A stretch of DNA of 12,143 nucleotides from Actinosomnolentus pattersoniae (SeqCode) (GTDB lineage: Bacteria > Actinomycetota > UBA4738), in the NCBI GenBank assembly GCA_013817655.1, contig JACDCJ010000036.1, positions 1 through 12,143 on the forward strand. The letters run 5' to 3'. Both the position numbers and the translations under genes were made by a program. This document shows positions 1 to 6,226 of this stretch, piece after piece. The notes beneath the pieces were generated by a model. The model made no database searches. It saw only the letters and a program-made list of their open reading frames with translations, and was not told the DNA's origin. Position 1 is the stretch's first letter. Every line of letters begins with the position of its first letter.

Positions 1-1
1 T

Positions 2-1594
2 CCCCTGGCCTTCTGGCTCGGCAGCGCGGCCGTCACGCTGGGAGTGCTGCTGCATCTCCCCTTCTACTTCGCGGCCAGCGACCGGAACTATGTCCTGGCC
101 GGAACGACGCCAGACGCTCCATTCATGATCGGCATGCTGCTGATCTTCGGCGGCCTGGCGGCGACGGGCTACGGGCTGTTCCCGCGCCTGTCGGAGGTCA
201 GCCGCGGATACGTCTCCCGCATCAAGGTACGAGCCATGGACGACGCCCCGATGAAGGCCTCGCATGTGGGCCTGCTCCTGGTGATGGCGGCCGCCATCAC
301 CATCGACGTGATGAAACCCACGACGCTCGCGTTCATCGCCCCCGGCGCGGCGGCCGAGTACGGGTTGAGGGGACCCCTCAACCCGACCGCCGACGCCCTG
401 CCCATCGCGCTGTATCCGCTCTCCGGGATCTCCGGAACGGTCATCGGATCCTTCGTATGGGGATGGCTGGGAGACAAGATCGGGCGCCGGGCCTCCATCC
501 TGCTGGCGGCCATCATCTTCATCGTAGCGGCCGTGTGCGGGGCCATGCCGGAGTACTGGATGAACCTCGTCGTCTGCTTCATCATGGGGCTGGGGGTCGG
601 AGGGATGCTCCCCATCACGTTCGCATTGATGGCGGAAACCATCCCGGCCAGGCATCGTGGCTGGCTCATCGTGTTGATCGGGGGCGACGTGGCGGGCGCC
701 TACATCATCACGAGCTGGCTCGCCTCGACGATCGGTGCTCCGGACGCTTTCGGATGGCGCATGTTGTGGCTCATCAGCTTACCCACCGGGCTCATCCTGA
801 TCCTGCTGAACCGATGGATCCCCGAGTCGCCGCGATTCCTGCTCCAGCATGGCCGGGAGGAGGAGGCTCGGGCGATCATGAAGCGATACGGGGCGGTGGT
901 CGTCGAGGGGGACGACTCCATGCTGAAGGTGGAGCGGGACGTGAAGAGCCGCTTCTCCACGCTGTTCACCGGTCCGTTCATCGGGCTGTCGGTGGTCGTG
1001 CTGTTGTTGGGGCTGGGAATCGGCATGGTTCAGTACGGGTTCCAGCAATGGATCCCGTCGAACCTCCAGAGGCTTGGATTCGACGAGGTGAACGCCAGCA
1101 AGATCCTGCGCGACTCCGCCCTGATCGGATTCCCGCTGAACTTCCCCATCGCCTGGCTGTATGGGTTCTGGAGCGCGAAGAAAACGATCATCCTGATGGC
1201 GGCCGCCACCGCCGCGGCGCTGATCGGGTTCGCCTTTGCCGGTGACTCGGTCGTCGACAACCGCACGATGCTCTACATCCTGCTGATCGTCCCGATCTGG
1301 GGCATCAGCTCGCTCACGGCAGTCGTCGCCGCGTACGCCGCCGAGGTCTACCCGACCCGGGTCCGGTCTCGCGGCACCGGGCTTGCAGCGGGGGCCACCA
1401 AGTTCGGTGGCGTGATGATCCTGGCTCTGGTTGTGGCGGCGATCGCGGCGCCCTCGATCTCCGTGACCGCCGTCGTCGGGGCCATCCCCATCGTGCTCGC
1501 CATAGTGGCGATCATGATCTGGGGGGTCGAGACTCGAAATAAGCAGCTCGAGCGGATCACGGCCGAGGAGCTCCACGAGACGGTGACGCTGTGA
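2..1594 (+). CDS. MFS transporter, sugar-porter/SV2-like, 5' end outside window
   Basis: A polytopic inner-membrane secondary transporter of the major facilitator superfamily; the substrate cannot be told. The frame is open to the left edge of the window, so the gene is probably 5'-truncated here; a GTG at 44 is the first start codon in view but falls inside a hydrophobic segment (FWLGSAAVTLGVLLHLPFYF), so it is unlikely to be the true start. Visible family marks are motif A after the second core helix (GWLGDKIGRR, about 460-492), AETIPARHRG after the fourth, PESPRFLL after the sixth (about 820-843), and AEVYPTRVRSRGTG after the tenth (about 1342-1383). Two extra hydrophobic segments precede the 12-helix core, joined to it by a charged linker (about 180-260), an unusual but not unique layout. 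Its TGA overlaps the ATG of the next gene by one base (TGATG), so the two are probably translationally coupled. Family assignment is firm; a link to copper is only inferred from its neighbours. Confidence 0.9.
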   Translation, partial: PLAFWLGSAAVTLGVLLHLPFYFAASDRNYVLAGTTPDAPFMIGMLLIFGGLAATGYGLFPRLSEVSRGYVSRIKVRAMDDAPMKASHVGLLLVMAAAITIDVMKPTTLAFIAPGAAAEYGLRGPLNPTADALPIALYPLSGISGTVIGSFVWGWLGDKIGRRASILLAAIIFIVAAVCGAMPEYWMNLVVCFIMGLGVGGMLPITFALMAETIPARHRGWLIVLIGGDVAGAYIITSWLASTIGAPDAFGWRMLWLISLPTGLILILLNRWIPESPRFLLQHGREEEARAIMKRYGAVVVEGDDSMLKVERDVKSRFSTLFTGPFIGLSVVVLLLGLGIGMVQYGFQQWIPSNLQRLGFDEVNASKILRDSALIGFPLNFPIAWLYGFWSAKKTIILMAAATAAALIGFAFAGDSVVDNRTMLYILLIVPIWGISSLTAVVAAYAAEVYPTRVRSRGTGLAAGATKFGGVMILALVVAAIAAPSISVTAVVGAIPIVLAIVAIMIWGVETRNKQLERITAEELHETVTL

Positions 1595-2376
1595 TGGAAA
1601 GGTCCGGCTCGATGGCATCGGCGGGGCGAGCGGCGTTTCCTCTGTGGGCGACCCTCGCGCTGATTGCGGCCGGATCGTGGGCGCTGACCGTGAGCCAGGC
1701 CGGCACGATGGGAGCCGGGCCCGGCACCATGGGAATGGCATTCCTCTTCTTCATGGGGATGTGGGTGGCCATGATGGCGGCGATGATGCTGCCCGCGATC
1801 GGGCCGCTCGCCGCCACCGAGACGGCCGTTGCCCATCCGGGTGCCGGGGGCTTCCGGATCCCTCGGGGTATCGCCTTCGCGGCCGGGTTCCTGATCCCGT
1901 GGGCCGCCTACGGGGCGCTGGCGTTCCTCGCCCTGCTCGGCACCGAACGGCTGGTGGAGGCCTCACCCGACACCGCGAAGTGGCTCGGCGTCGGGATCTT
2001 CGCCGTGGCCGGCCTATATCAGCTCTTGCCCTGGAAGCTGCGTGCCCTGCTCCACTGCCGGATGCCGATGAGCCGGGGGAGACGGGACGGGCGGATGGGC
2101 GACCTGGAGGCAGGCGTCCGCGACGGGGCCGTCTGTGTCGGGTGCTGCTGGGCCTTCATGGCGATCCTGATCGCGGTCGGCGTCATGAACGTGTTCGCGA
2201 TGGTGGGCCTCGCGGTGGTGATCTTCGCCGAGAAGGTCCTCCCCCGTCCACGCCTAATCGCGGCCCTTGCCGGTGCGGCATTCCTGGTCTTCGCGGCGCT
2301 CGCCGCGGTGAACCCATCGCTGCTCCCGGGACTCCACGACGCGGGCATGACGATGCAACAGATGGGTGGAATGTGA
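1594..2376 (+). CDS. DUF2182 family predicted metal-binding integral membrane protein
   Basis: A membrane protein of about 260 aa with roughly six hydrophobic segments, matching the DUF2182 (COG5486) family, whose biochemical role is not established. Recognisable family features are the Met-rich helix with MWVAMMAAMMLP, the segment GLYQLLPWKLRALLHCR, and the cysteine motif VCVGCCW ahead of another long hydrophobic stretch. The C-terminus after the last helix is rich in potential soft-metal ligands (HDAGMTMQQMGGM), compatible with Cu(I) binding; that is inference. ATG 1594 overlaps the stop of the MFS gene; an in-frame GTG at 1591 is an alternative start. No strong Shine-Dalgarno sequence precedes it, which fits coupling to the upstream gene. 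Downstream, its TGA overlaps a GTG of a small HMA-like frame, followed by a copper ATPase. The context suggests a role in metal handling rather than housekeeping. Confidence 0.85.
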   Translation: MERSGSMASAGRAAFPLWATLALIAAGSWALTVSQAGTMGAGPGTMGMAFLFFMGMWVAMMAAMMLPAIGPLAATETAVAHPGAGGFRIPRGIAFAAGFLIPWAAYGALAFLALLGTERLVEASPDTAKWLGVGIFAVAGLYQLLPWKLRALLHCRMPMSRGRRDGRMGDLEAGVRDGAVCVGCCWAFMAILIAVGVMNVFAMVGLAVVIFAEKVLPRPRLIAALAGAAFLVFAALAAVNPSLLPGLHDAGMTMQQMGGM

Positions 2377-2486
2377 GGACCCCAGCCCAGGCGATGGGGG
2401 CGACACTGAGGGTGGGCGGGATGACGTGTCCCGCCGAGGACGTGGGCTACGACCTGATCGACATCGAGGTGCGACCGGGCGCGTGA
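2373..2486 (+). pseudogene. Small HMA/CopZ-like frame with internal deletion (37 codons)
   Basis: A short open frame lies between the DUF2182 gene and the copper ATPase and overlaps each by four bases (GTGA at 2373-2376 and 2483-2486). It reads like the two ends of a heavy-metal-associated domain joined together: the first strand and metal loop TLRVGGMTCPA, then EDVGYDLIDIEV, which resembles the C-terminal end of an HMA domain (usually ending in E-x-x-GY-D). In a normal CopZ about 45 residues separate these parts; here only five lie between the Cys and the Gly-Tyr. The second Cys of GMTCxxC is missing. The Shine-Dalgarno-like GGTGGA is too close to GTG 2373; an in-frame ATG at 2394 is an alternative. 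I call it a probable in-frame-deleted copper chaperone remnant, possibly still translated to couple the neighbouring genes. A functional micro-peptide cannot be excluded. Confidence 0.5.
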
Positions 2487-4816
2487 GCGGTCAGGGAATC
2501 CGGGACCGGGAGGTCGTCCTCGACATCGAGGGGATGACCTGCGCTTCCTGCGTGGATCGCCTGGAACGGGTTCTCCTCCGTCAGCCTTCGGTCTCGGAGG
2601 CGCGAGTCAGCCTGGTCTCGCGGACGGCCTCAGTCCGCTCCGGCTCGGAGGATCCTTCCGGGCTGATCCTCGCCGTCGAGAAGGCGGGTTACCAGGCCAG
2701 GGTCCACTCCCCCGAGAGCGCGGCCGGCGAAGAGGGAGCGGATTACCGCCGGCGCCTCCTCGTCGCGGCGTTCTGCTCGGCATACGTCCTGACCTTCTCG
2801 TTGATCGTCGACCGGGGCTCAGGGGCCAGCATCCTCGCCGCCTGGCTGTTCGCGACGCCGGTGCAGTTCTACGGTGGGTGGCCTTTCATCCGGGCGGCGA
2901 TCCGGGCCGCGAGACACGGCGCGCACACGATGGACACGCTCATCGCCTGCGGCTCCCTCGCGGCTTACGGCTACAGCGTCGGAGCGGTCCTCACGGGGGC
3001 TCACCACGCTTTCTTCGACACCTCCTCCATGATCATCACGCTGATCCTCCTGGGCAAGGTCCTGGAGGCCAGGGCACGGGCGAGGGCAGGGGACGCGGCG
3101 CGCGTCCTGCTCGAGAGGCAGCCGAAGGGTGCCACCCGCCTCCACGGGACGGACGAGCGTCTGGTTCCAGTTGGGGAGCTCGAGGTCGGAGACGTGGTCG
3201 TCGTCCGGCCCGGGGAGCACATCCCCGCCGACGGACGAGTCACCGAGGGAACGTCTTCGGTGGATCTCTCCATGCTCACCGGCGAGTCGGTCCCGGTGGA
3301 CGTCCGTCCGGGGGCCGAGGTGGTGGGCGCCTCGCTGAACGGAGGGGGCCGGCTGGTGATCCAGCTCACCCAGGTGGGAGCGGACACCAGGCTCGCCCAG
3401 ATAGTCCGTCTCCTGGAGATCACCCAGGCGTCGAAGGCACCCATCCAGCGGCTCGCGGACCGCGTGGCCGCCGTGTTCGTTCCTCGCGTCCTGGTGCTGG
3501 CGCTCGGACTGTTCCTGTGGCTGTCGTTCTTCGGCTCCGGGGGCCTCGGCGAGGCGCTGCTGCGCGCAGCGGCCGTGCTCCTGGTCGCGTGTCCGTGCTC
3601 TCTCGGCCTCGCGACGCCGGCCGCCATCATGGCGGGGAGCGGCCGCGCCGCCGAGCTCGGGATCCTGTTCAAGGGTGGCGAAGTGTTCGAGGCCGCGCGG
3701 CGGATCGACACCGTGCTCATCGACAAGACCGGGACGCTCACCGAGGGCTCGATGAGCCTGAAGGAGATCGTCGGGGTGGGCGCCGCACCGGACCGGGTTC
3801 TGGCTCTCGCGGCGGCCGCCGAACGGGGATCCGAGCATCCGATCGCGCGATGCGTCATCGATGCGGCGGCGGACCGGGGAATCGAGGTGCCCGCGGCGAC
3901 GGACCACCGTGCGGAGCCGGGCGCCGGGATCTCGGCGAGCGTGGGCGCTTCCCGGGTGCGGGTGGGACGCCCGGACGGACTTCCGCAGGAGCTAACGAGC
4001 CGAGCCGACGCGCTCGCACGGGCCGGTCTCACCGTCTTCGCCGTTTGGGTCGACGAGGAACCAGTTGGCCTCCTGGGCACGTTCGACGCCGTGAAGGAAG
4101 GCGCCGCCGCGGCCGTGGAGCTGCTGCGCGGGTGGGGATGGGATGTGGGCGTCGTGAGCGGGGACCGGCGCCCCACGGTGGAGGCGGCAGCCCGGGAAGC
4201 GGGCATCGATCGTGCCATCGCCGAGGTCTTCCCCGAGAGCAAGGTCGATGAGGTTCGGCGGCTCCAGGCCGCCGGGCGACGGGTGGCCTTCGTTGGCGAC
4301 GGGGTCAACGACGCGCCGGCGCTGGCCCAGGCCGACCTGGGGATCGCGCTCGGCACGGGCACCGACGTGGCGATGGAGGCGGGCCAGGTGCTGATCATGG
4401 GGGGTGACCTCAGGCTCGTGGCGACGTGCCTTGGGCTCGCCAGGCGAACCTTCTGGGTGATCGCCCAGAACCTCGCGTGGGCGTTCGCCTACAACGTTCT
4501 CATGATCCCGCTGGCCGCCGCGGGAAAGGTGTCGCCGCTGGTCGCGGCCACGGCCATGGCCGGATCGAGCGTGACCGTCGTCGCGAACGCGCTGCGGCTG
4601 AAGCGTTACGCATTGGTCCGCCCCCCGGCGGGCGAGCGGGTCGACCTGTCGACAGCGCCCCTGATCCCGGACGCATTCCGCCTGACTGAGCGGCGCGAGA
4701 ACGGCCAGCCGGCGAGGCGGGCGCCGGCGCCGCCCCAGGCCTCGTTCTTCCGGGAAGAGGGAAGGAGGATCATCCGTGCCCTGGACCGGTTCTTCGCCCA
4801 GCAGTGGGAATACTGA
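2483..4816 (+). CDS. copA: Cu(I)-translocating P1B-type ATPase
   Basis: An ATP-driven copper exporter of the inner membrane. Starting from GTG 2483 the protein is 777 aa. In order it shows one N-terminal HMA domain with GMTCASC (residues 17-23), transmembrane helices, the actuator TGES (266-269), the ion-binding CPC (370-372, followed by SLGLATP), the phosphorylated Asp in DKTGTLT (D414), the nucleotide-binding SEHP (450-453) and the hinge GDGVNDAP (605-612). Tyr-Asn (670-671) and M-x-x-S-S (692-696) in the last two helices are the Cu(I) P1B-1 signature, so copper/silver rather than zinc or cadmium is expected. A Pro/Arg-rich tail of roughly 65 residues follows the last helix, longer than usual. 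The start was chosen because GTG 2483 has GAGGTG (2466-2471) upstream and overlaps the preceding stop as GTGA; the frame stays open back to about 2366, but those residues are not HMA-like and lie over neighbouring genes. Confidence 0.93.
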   Translation: MSGQGIRDREVVLDIEGMTCASCVDRLERVLLRQPSVSEARVSLVSRTASVRSGSEDPSGLILAVEKAGYQARVHSPESAAGEEGADYRRRLLVAAFCSAYVLTFSLIVDRGSGASILAAWLFATPVQFYGGWPFIRAAIRAARHGAHTMDTLIACGSLAAYGYSVGAVLTGAHHAFFDTSSMIITLILLGKVLEARARARAGDAARVLLERQPKGATRLHGTDERLVPVGELEVGDVVVVRPGEHIPADGRVTEGTSSVDLSMLTGESVPVDVRPGAEVVGASLNGGGRLVIQLTQVGADTRLAQIVRLLEITQASKAPIQRLADRVAAVFVPRVLVLALGLFLWLSFFGSGGLGEALLRAAAVLLVACPCSLGLATPAAIMAGSGRAAELGILFKGGEVFEAARRIDTVLIDKTGTLTEGSMSLKEIVGVGAAPDRVLALAAAAERGSEHPIARCVIDAAADRGIEVPAATDHRAEPGAGISASVGASRVRVGRPDGLPQELTSRADALARAGLTVFAVWVDEEPVGLLGTFDAVKEGAAAAVELLRGWGWDVGVVSGDRRPTVEAAAREAGIDRAIAEVFPESKVDEVRRLQAAGRRVAFVGDGVNDAPALAQADLGIALGTGTDVAMEAGQVLIMGGDLRLVATCLGLARRTFWVIAQNLAWAFAYNVLMIPLAAAGKVSPLVAATAMAGSSVTVVANALRLKRYALVRPPAGERVDLSTAPLIPDAFRLTERRENGQPARRAPAPPQASFFREEGRRIIRALDRFFAQQWEY

Positions 4817-4818
4817 CC

Positions 4819-4833
4819 CCGGCCGTCGGTCGG
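4819..4833 (+). other. Short inverted repeat just after the copper ATPase gene
   Basis: CCGGCC (4819-4824) can pair with GGTCGG (4828-4833) across a 3-nt loop, including one G-U pair. It begins two bases after the stop codon. No T-run follows, so it is not a convincing intrinsic terminator; it may protect the transcript 3' end or be chance in GC-rich DNA. Confidence 0.3.
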
Positions 4834-4845
4834 GCGGTCCAGACG

Positions 4846-4851
4846 TATGAT
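4846..4851 (+). promoter_or_regulatory. Possible -10 element for the Cys/His-rich small gene
   Basis: TATGAT matches the TATAAT consensus at five of six bases and would start a transcript near 4858, giving a leader of about 20 nt before ATG 4878. No recognisable -35 box sits 16-18 bp upstream (that sequence is GC-rich and overlaps the inverted repeat), so this is only a candidate. If real, the small gene is transcribed apart from the copper block. Confidence 0.35.
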
Positions 4852-4877
4852 CAGGTCCGCATGAGGGGAGGTTGATC

Positions 4878-5117
4878 ATGGCTGGTGAGGAGGAACTTCC
4901 GGTCAGGCGGCGAGACCAGGAGCTCGACTTCCATGACGTCCTCCCGGAGAATTGCCCTCACTGCGGGTGCCAGTTCGTGTACGCGAAGGACGACCCCGGA
5001 ATCGTCTGGGACCCCGGGAGGGCCTGGGCAGAGGAATGCTCCAACCACGATTGCCATTGTCACGACGAGCCGGTGATCGGCCGCCGCAGGGACGAGGAGC
5101 CAGTCAACCCGCTCTGA
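4878..5117 (+). CDS. Small Cys/His-rich protein, putative zinc ribbon, unknown function
   Basis: A soluble, acidic protein of 79 aa that I do not recognise. It has a Cys/His pattern typical of a metal-binding ribbon or knuckle: CPHCGC at residues 26-31 and CSNHDCHCH at 54-62 (six Cys, four His in all), separated by a short aromatic stretch with WDPGRAW. The first cluster resembles half of a rubredoxin or zinc-ribbon site; the second has spare ligands. There is no signal peptide or membrane segment. ATG 4878 is preceded by a strong Shine-Dalgarno GAGGGGAGG (4863-4871); a TTG at 4872 is in frame but overlaps the site's spacer and is less likely. The gene sits 61 bp after the copper ATPase and 227 bp before rpsL, so either a metal-related role or a ribosome-associated role is possible; the sequence alone does not decide. 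Confidence 0.75.
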   Translation: MAGEEELPVRRRDQELDFHDVLPENCPHCGCQFVYAKDDPGIVWDPGRAWAEECSNHDCHCHDEPVIGRRRDEEPVNPL

Positions 5118-5155
5118 GGAGCCCTGACTCCCACCCGTTTCCGCTGGTCGTCGCG

Positions 5156-5184
5156 TTGACACTTCCTTAGGTGACCCGTAGCAT
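5156..5184 (+). promoter_or_regulatory. Sigma-70/HrdB-type promoter of the str operon
   Basis: A perfect -35 box TTGACA (5156-5161) and TAGCAT (5179-5184, keeping the key TA and final T of the -10 box) are separated by exactly 17 bp. Transcription would start near 5191. This is the only convincing promoter in the 227-bp gap before rpsL and would drive rpsL onward after a leader of about 150 nt. It lies upstream of the intrinsic terminator at 5274-5300, so transcripts must read through that hairpin. Confidence 0.75.
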
Positions 5185-5204
5185 TCTCGGTTGCGGTTCG
5201 GACA

Positions 5205-5213
5205 GGCCGGGCC
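5205..5213 (+). repeat. Upstream copy of terminator arm, candidate antiterminator strand
   Basis: GGCCGGGCC at 5205-5213 is repeated exactly at 5275-5283, where it forms the left arm of the terminator hairpin. Because the sequence is nearly self-complementary, the upstream copy can pair with the downstream copy (eight pairs around one central G-G mismatch), and it could also pair with the right arm. Either way it competes with terminator formation. Both copies lie within the predicted rpsL leader RNA. Confidence 0.5.
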
Positions 5214-5236
5214 GTGCCAGATCGTCCCAATAAAGC

Positions 5237-5287
5237 ATGACCCCGAAGGGAAGGCAGGATTCAGTTCCTCCCTGGGCCGGGCCATAG
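5237..5287 (+). CDS. Possible 16-aa leader peptide ending in the terminator loop
   Basis: An ATG at 5237 opens a frame encoding MTPKGRQDSVPPWAGP, ending at TAG 5285-5287, which is in the 4-nt loop of the intrinsic terminator. A ribosome finishing this frame would cover the terminator's left arm and could block termination. The peptide carries Pro-Pro-Trp, a known type of ribosome-stalling sequence relieved by EF-P, and ends in Pro before the stop. Against it: no Shine-Dalgarno sequence precedes the ATG, and short frames are common by chance. Confidence 0.25.
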   Translation: MTPKGRQDSVPPWAGP

Positions 5288-5300
5288 GGTCCGGCTTTTT
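5274..5300 (+). terminator. Intrinsic terminator/attenuator in the rpsL leader
   Basis: Left arm GCCGGGCC (5276-5283) pairs with GGTCCGGC (5288-5295) in eight consecutive pairs (one G-U), closed by the loop ATAG, and is directly followed by TTTTT (5296-5300). Two G-U pairs could extend the stem at its base. This is a textbook Rho-independent terminator. It sits about 85-110 nt after the predicted start of transcription and ends 44 nt before the rpsL ATG. It may end transcripts coming from the upstream genes, but since the apparent str promoter is upstream of it, it should also attenuate the str operon itself. Confidence 0.75.
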
Positions 5301-5344
5301 GTCGGACGGACGAGGGCAACGACGAGAGTGCAGAGAAGAGAGCT

Positions 5345-5716
5345 ATGCCGACCGTACAGCAACTGGTCAGGTCCGGGCGTGAGCGCCCGCGGAGCAAGAC
5401 GAAGAGCCCCGCGCTTCGGGGCTCTCCGCAGCGCCGCGGCGTCTGCACGCGCGTCTACACGGTCACTCCCAAGAAGCCAAACTCCGCCCTTCGCAAGGTC
5501 GCACGGGTCCGGCTGACCACGGGCGGAGAGGTCACCGCCTACATCCCCGGTATCGGCCACAACCTCCAGGAACACTCCATCGTCCTGGTGAGGGGCGGCC
5601 GCGTGAAGGACCTCCCCGGCGTCCGGTACAAGGTGGTCCGAGCCGCTCTGGACACCGCCGGCGTCCGGGATCGCAAGAAGGCCCGGTCGAAGTACGGCGC
5701 CAAGGCGAGCGGCTAG
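5345..5716 (+). CDS. rpsL: 30S ribosomal protein S12 (uS12)
   Basis: S12 sits at the decoding centre of the small subunit and helps monitor codon-anticodon pairing. The protein is 123 aa, the normal bacterial length. Conserved blocks are TPKKPNSALRKVARV (residues 41-55) and KDLPGVRYKVVR (88-99), including D89, the site of beta-methylthiolation in E. coli. Lys43, Lys44 and Lys88, where streptomycin-resistance changes usually arise, are all wild type. The ribosome site is a weak purine run (GAGAAGAGAG, 5333-5342) ahead of ATG 5345. It is the first gene of the str operon, 11 bp before rpsG, and its expression probably depends on read-through of the leader terminator. Confidence 0.98.
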   Translation: MPTVQQLVRSGRERPRSKTKSPALRGSPQRRGVCTRVYTVTPKKPNSALRKVARVRLTTGGEVTAYIPGIGHNLQEHSIVLVRGGRVKDLPGVRYKVVRAALDTAGVRDRKKARSKYGAKASG

Positions 5717-5727
5717 GGGGTTCGGCC

Positions 5728-6198
5728 ATGCCGCGGAAGGGACCTGCAGTCAAGCGCGAGGCCGTGCCTGACCCCATCTACCAGAACCCGCTCGTCACCC
5801 AGCTCATCAACAAGATCCTGCTGAACGGGAAGAAGGGGACTGCCGAACGCATCGTCTACGACGCCCTGGAGACGATCAGCGAGCGGACCTCGAACGATCC
5901 GGTGGTCACGCTCAAGCGAGCCGTCGAGAACGTGCGTCCGCTGCTCGAGGTGAAGTCGCGACGGGTTGGCGGCGCGAGCTACCAGGTCCCCGTCGAGGTT
6001 CGTCCCCTGCGCGGCACGACGCTCGCCATGAGGTGGCTGGTGAACTACTCGCGGGCGCGGCGAGAACACTCCATGGCTGAGCGGCTGGTGGCAGAGCTCA
6101 TGGACGCCGCCAGCGGCCAGGGCGCGTCGGTCAAGCGGAGGGACGACCTTCACAAGATGGCGGAGGCGAACAAGGCGTTCGCCCATTACCGGTGGTAA
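5728..6198 (+). CDS. rpsG: 30S ribosomal protein S7 (uS7)
   Basis: S7 is a primary binder of the 3' major domain of 16S rRNA, starting assembly of the small-subunit head near the E site. The protein is 156 aa, full length, with the conserved N-terminus MPRKGPAVKRE, the helix-rich core LINKILLNGKKGTAERIVYDAL, the RRVGGASYQVPVEVRP hairpin, and the actinobacterial-style end KAFAHYRW. ATG 5728 lies 11 bp after the rpsL stop with a G-rich stretch (5716-5720) as ribosome site. In E. coli S7 represses its own operon by binding the rpsL-rpsG gap; that gap is only 11 nt here, so the same arrangement is unlikely. Confidence 0.98.
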   Translation: MPRKGPAVKREAVPDPIYQNPLVTQLINKILLNGKKGTAERIVYDALETISERTSNDPVVTLKRAVENVRPLLEVKSRRVGGASYQVPVEVRPLRGTTLAMRWLVNYSRARREHSMAERLVAELMDAASGQGASVKRRDDLHKMAEANKAFAHYRW

Positions 6199-6226
6199 GG
6201 GGCGTGGGCATCGAAGGAAGCCGCGA

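Noticed and set aside
2366..2482. Upstream extension of the copper ATPase frame by 39 codons
   Set aside because: The extra residues are charged and unlike any HMA or membrane segment, overlap the DUF2182 gene and the small HMA-like frame, and GTG 2483 has its own ribosome site and a GTGA overlap.
4819..4833. Intrinsic terminator after copA
   Set aside because: The stem is short with a 3-nt loop and no T-run follows, so only an inverted repeat is reported.
5299..5327. A second promoter between the leader terminator and rpsL (TTGTCG as -35)
   Set aside because: No acceptable -10 hexamer lies 16-18 bp downstream (ACGAGA at 17 bp), and a transcript would start almost at the rpsL ribosome site.
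5345..5716. Streptomycin-resistance changes in S12
   Set aside because: Lys43, Lys44 and Lys88 and their surrounding motifs are the normal drug-sensitive residues.
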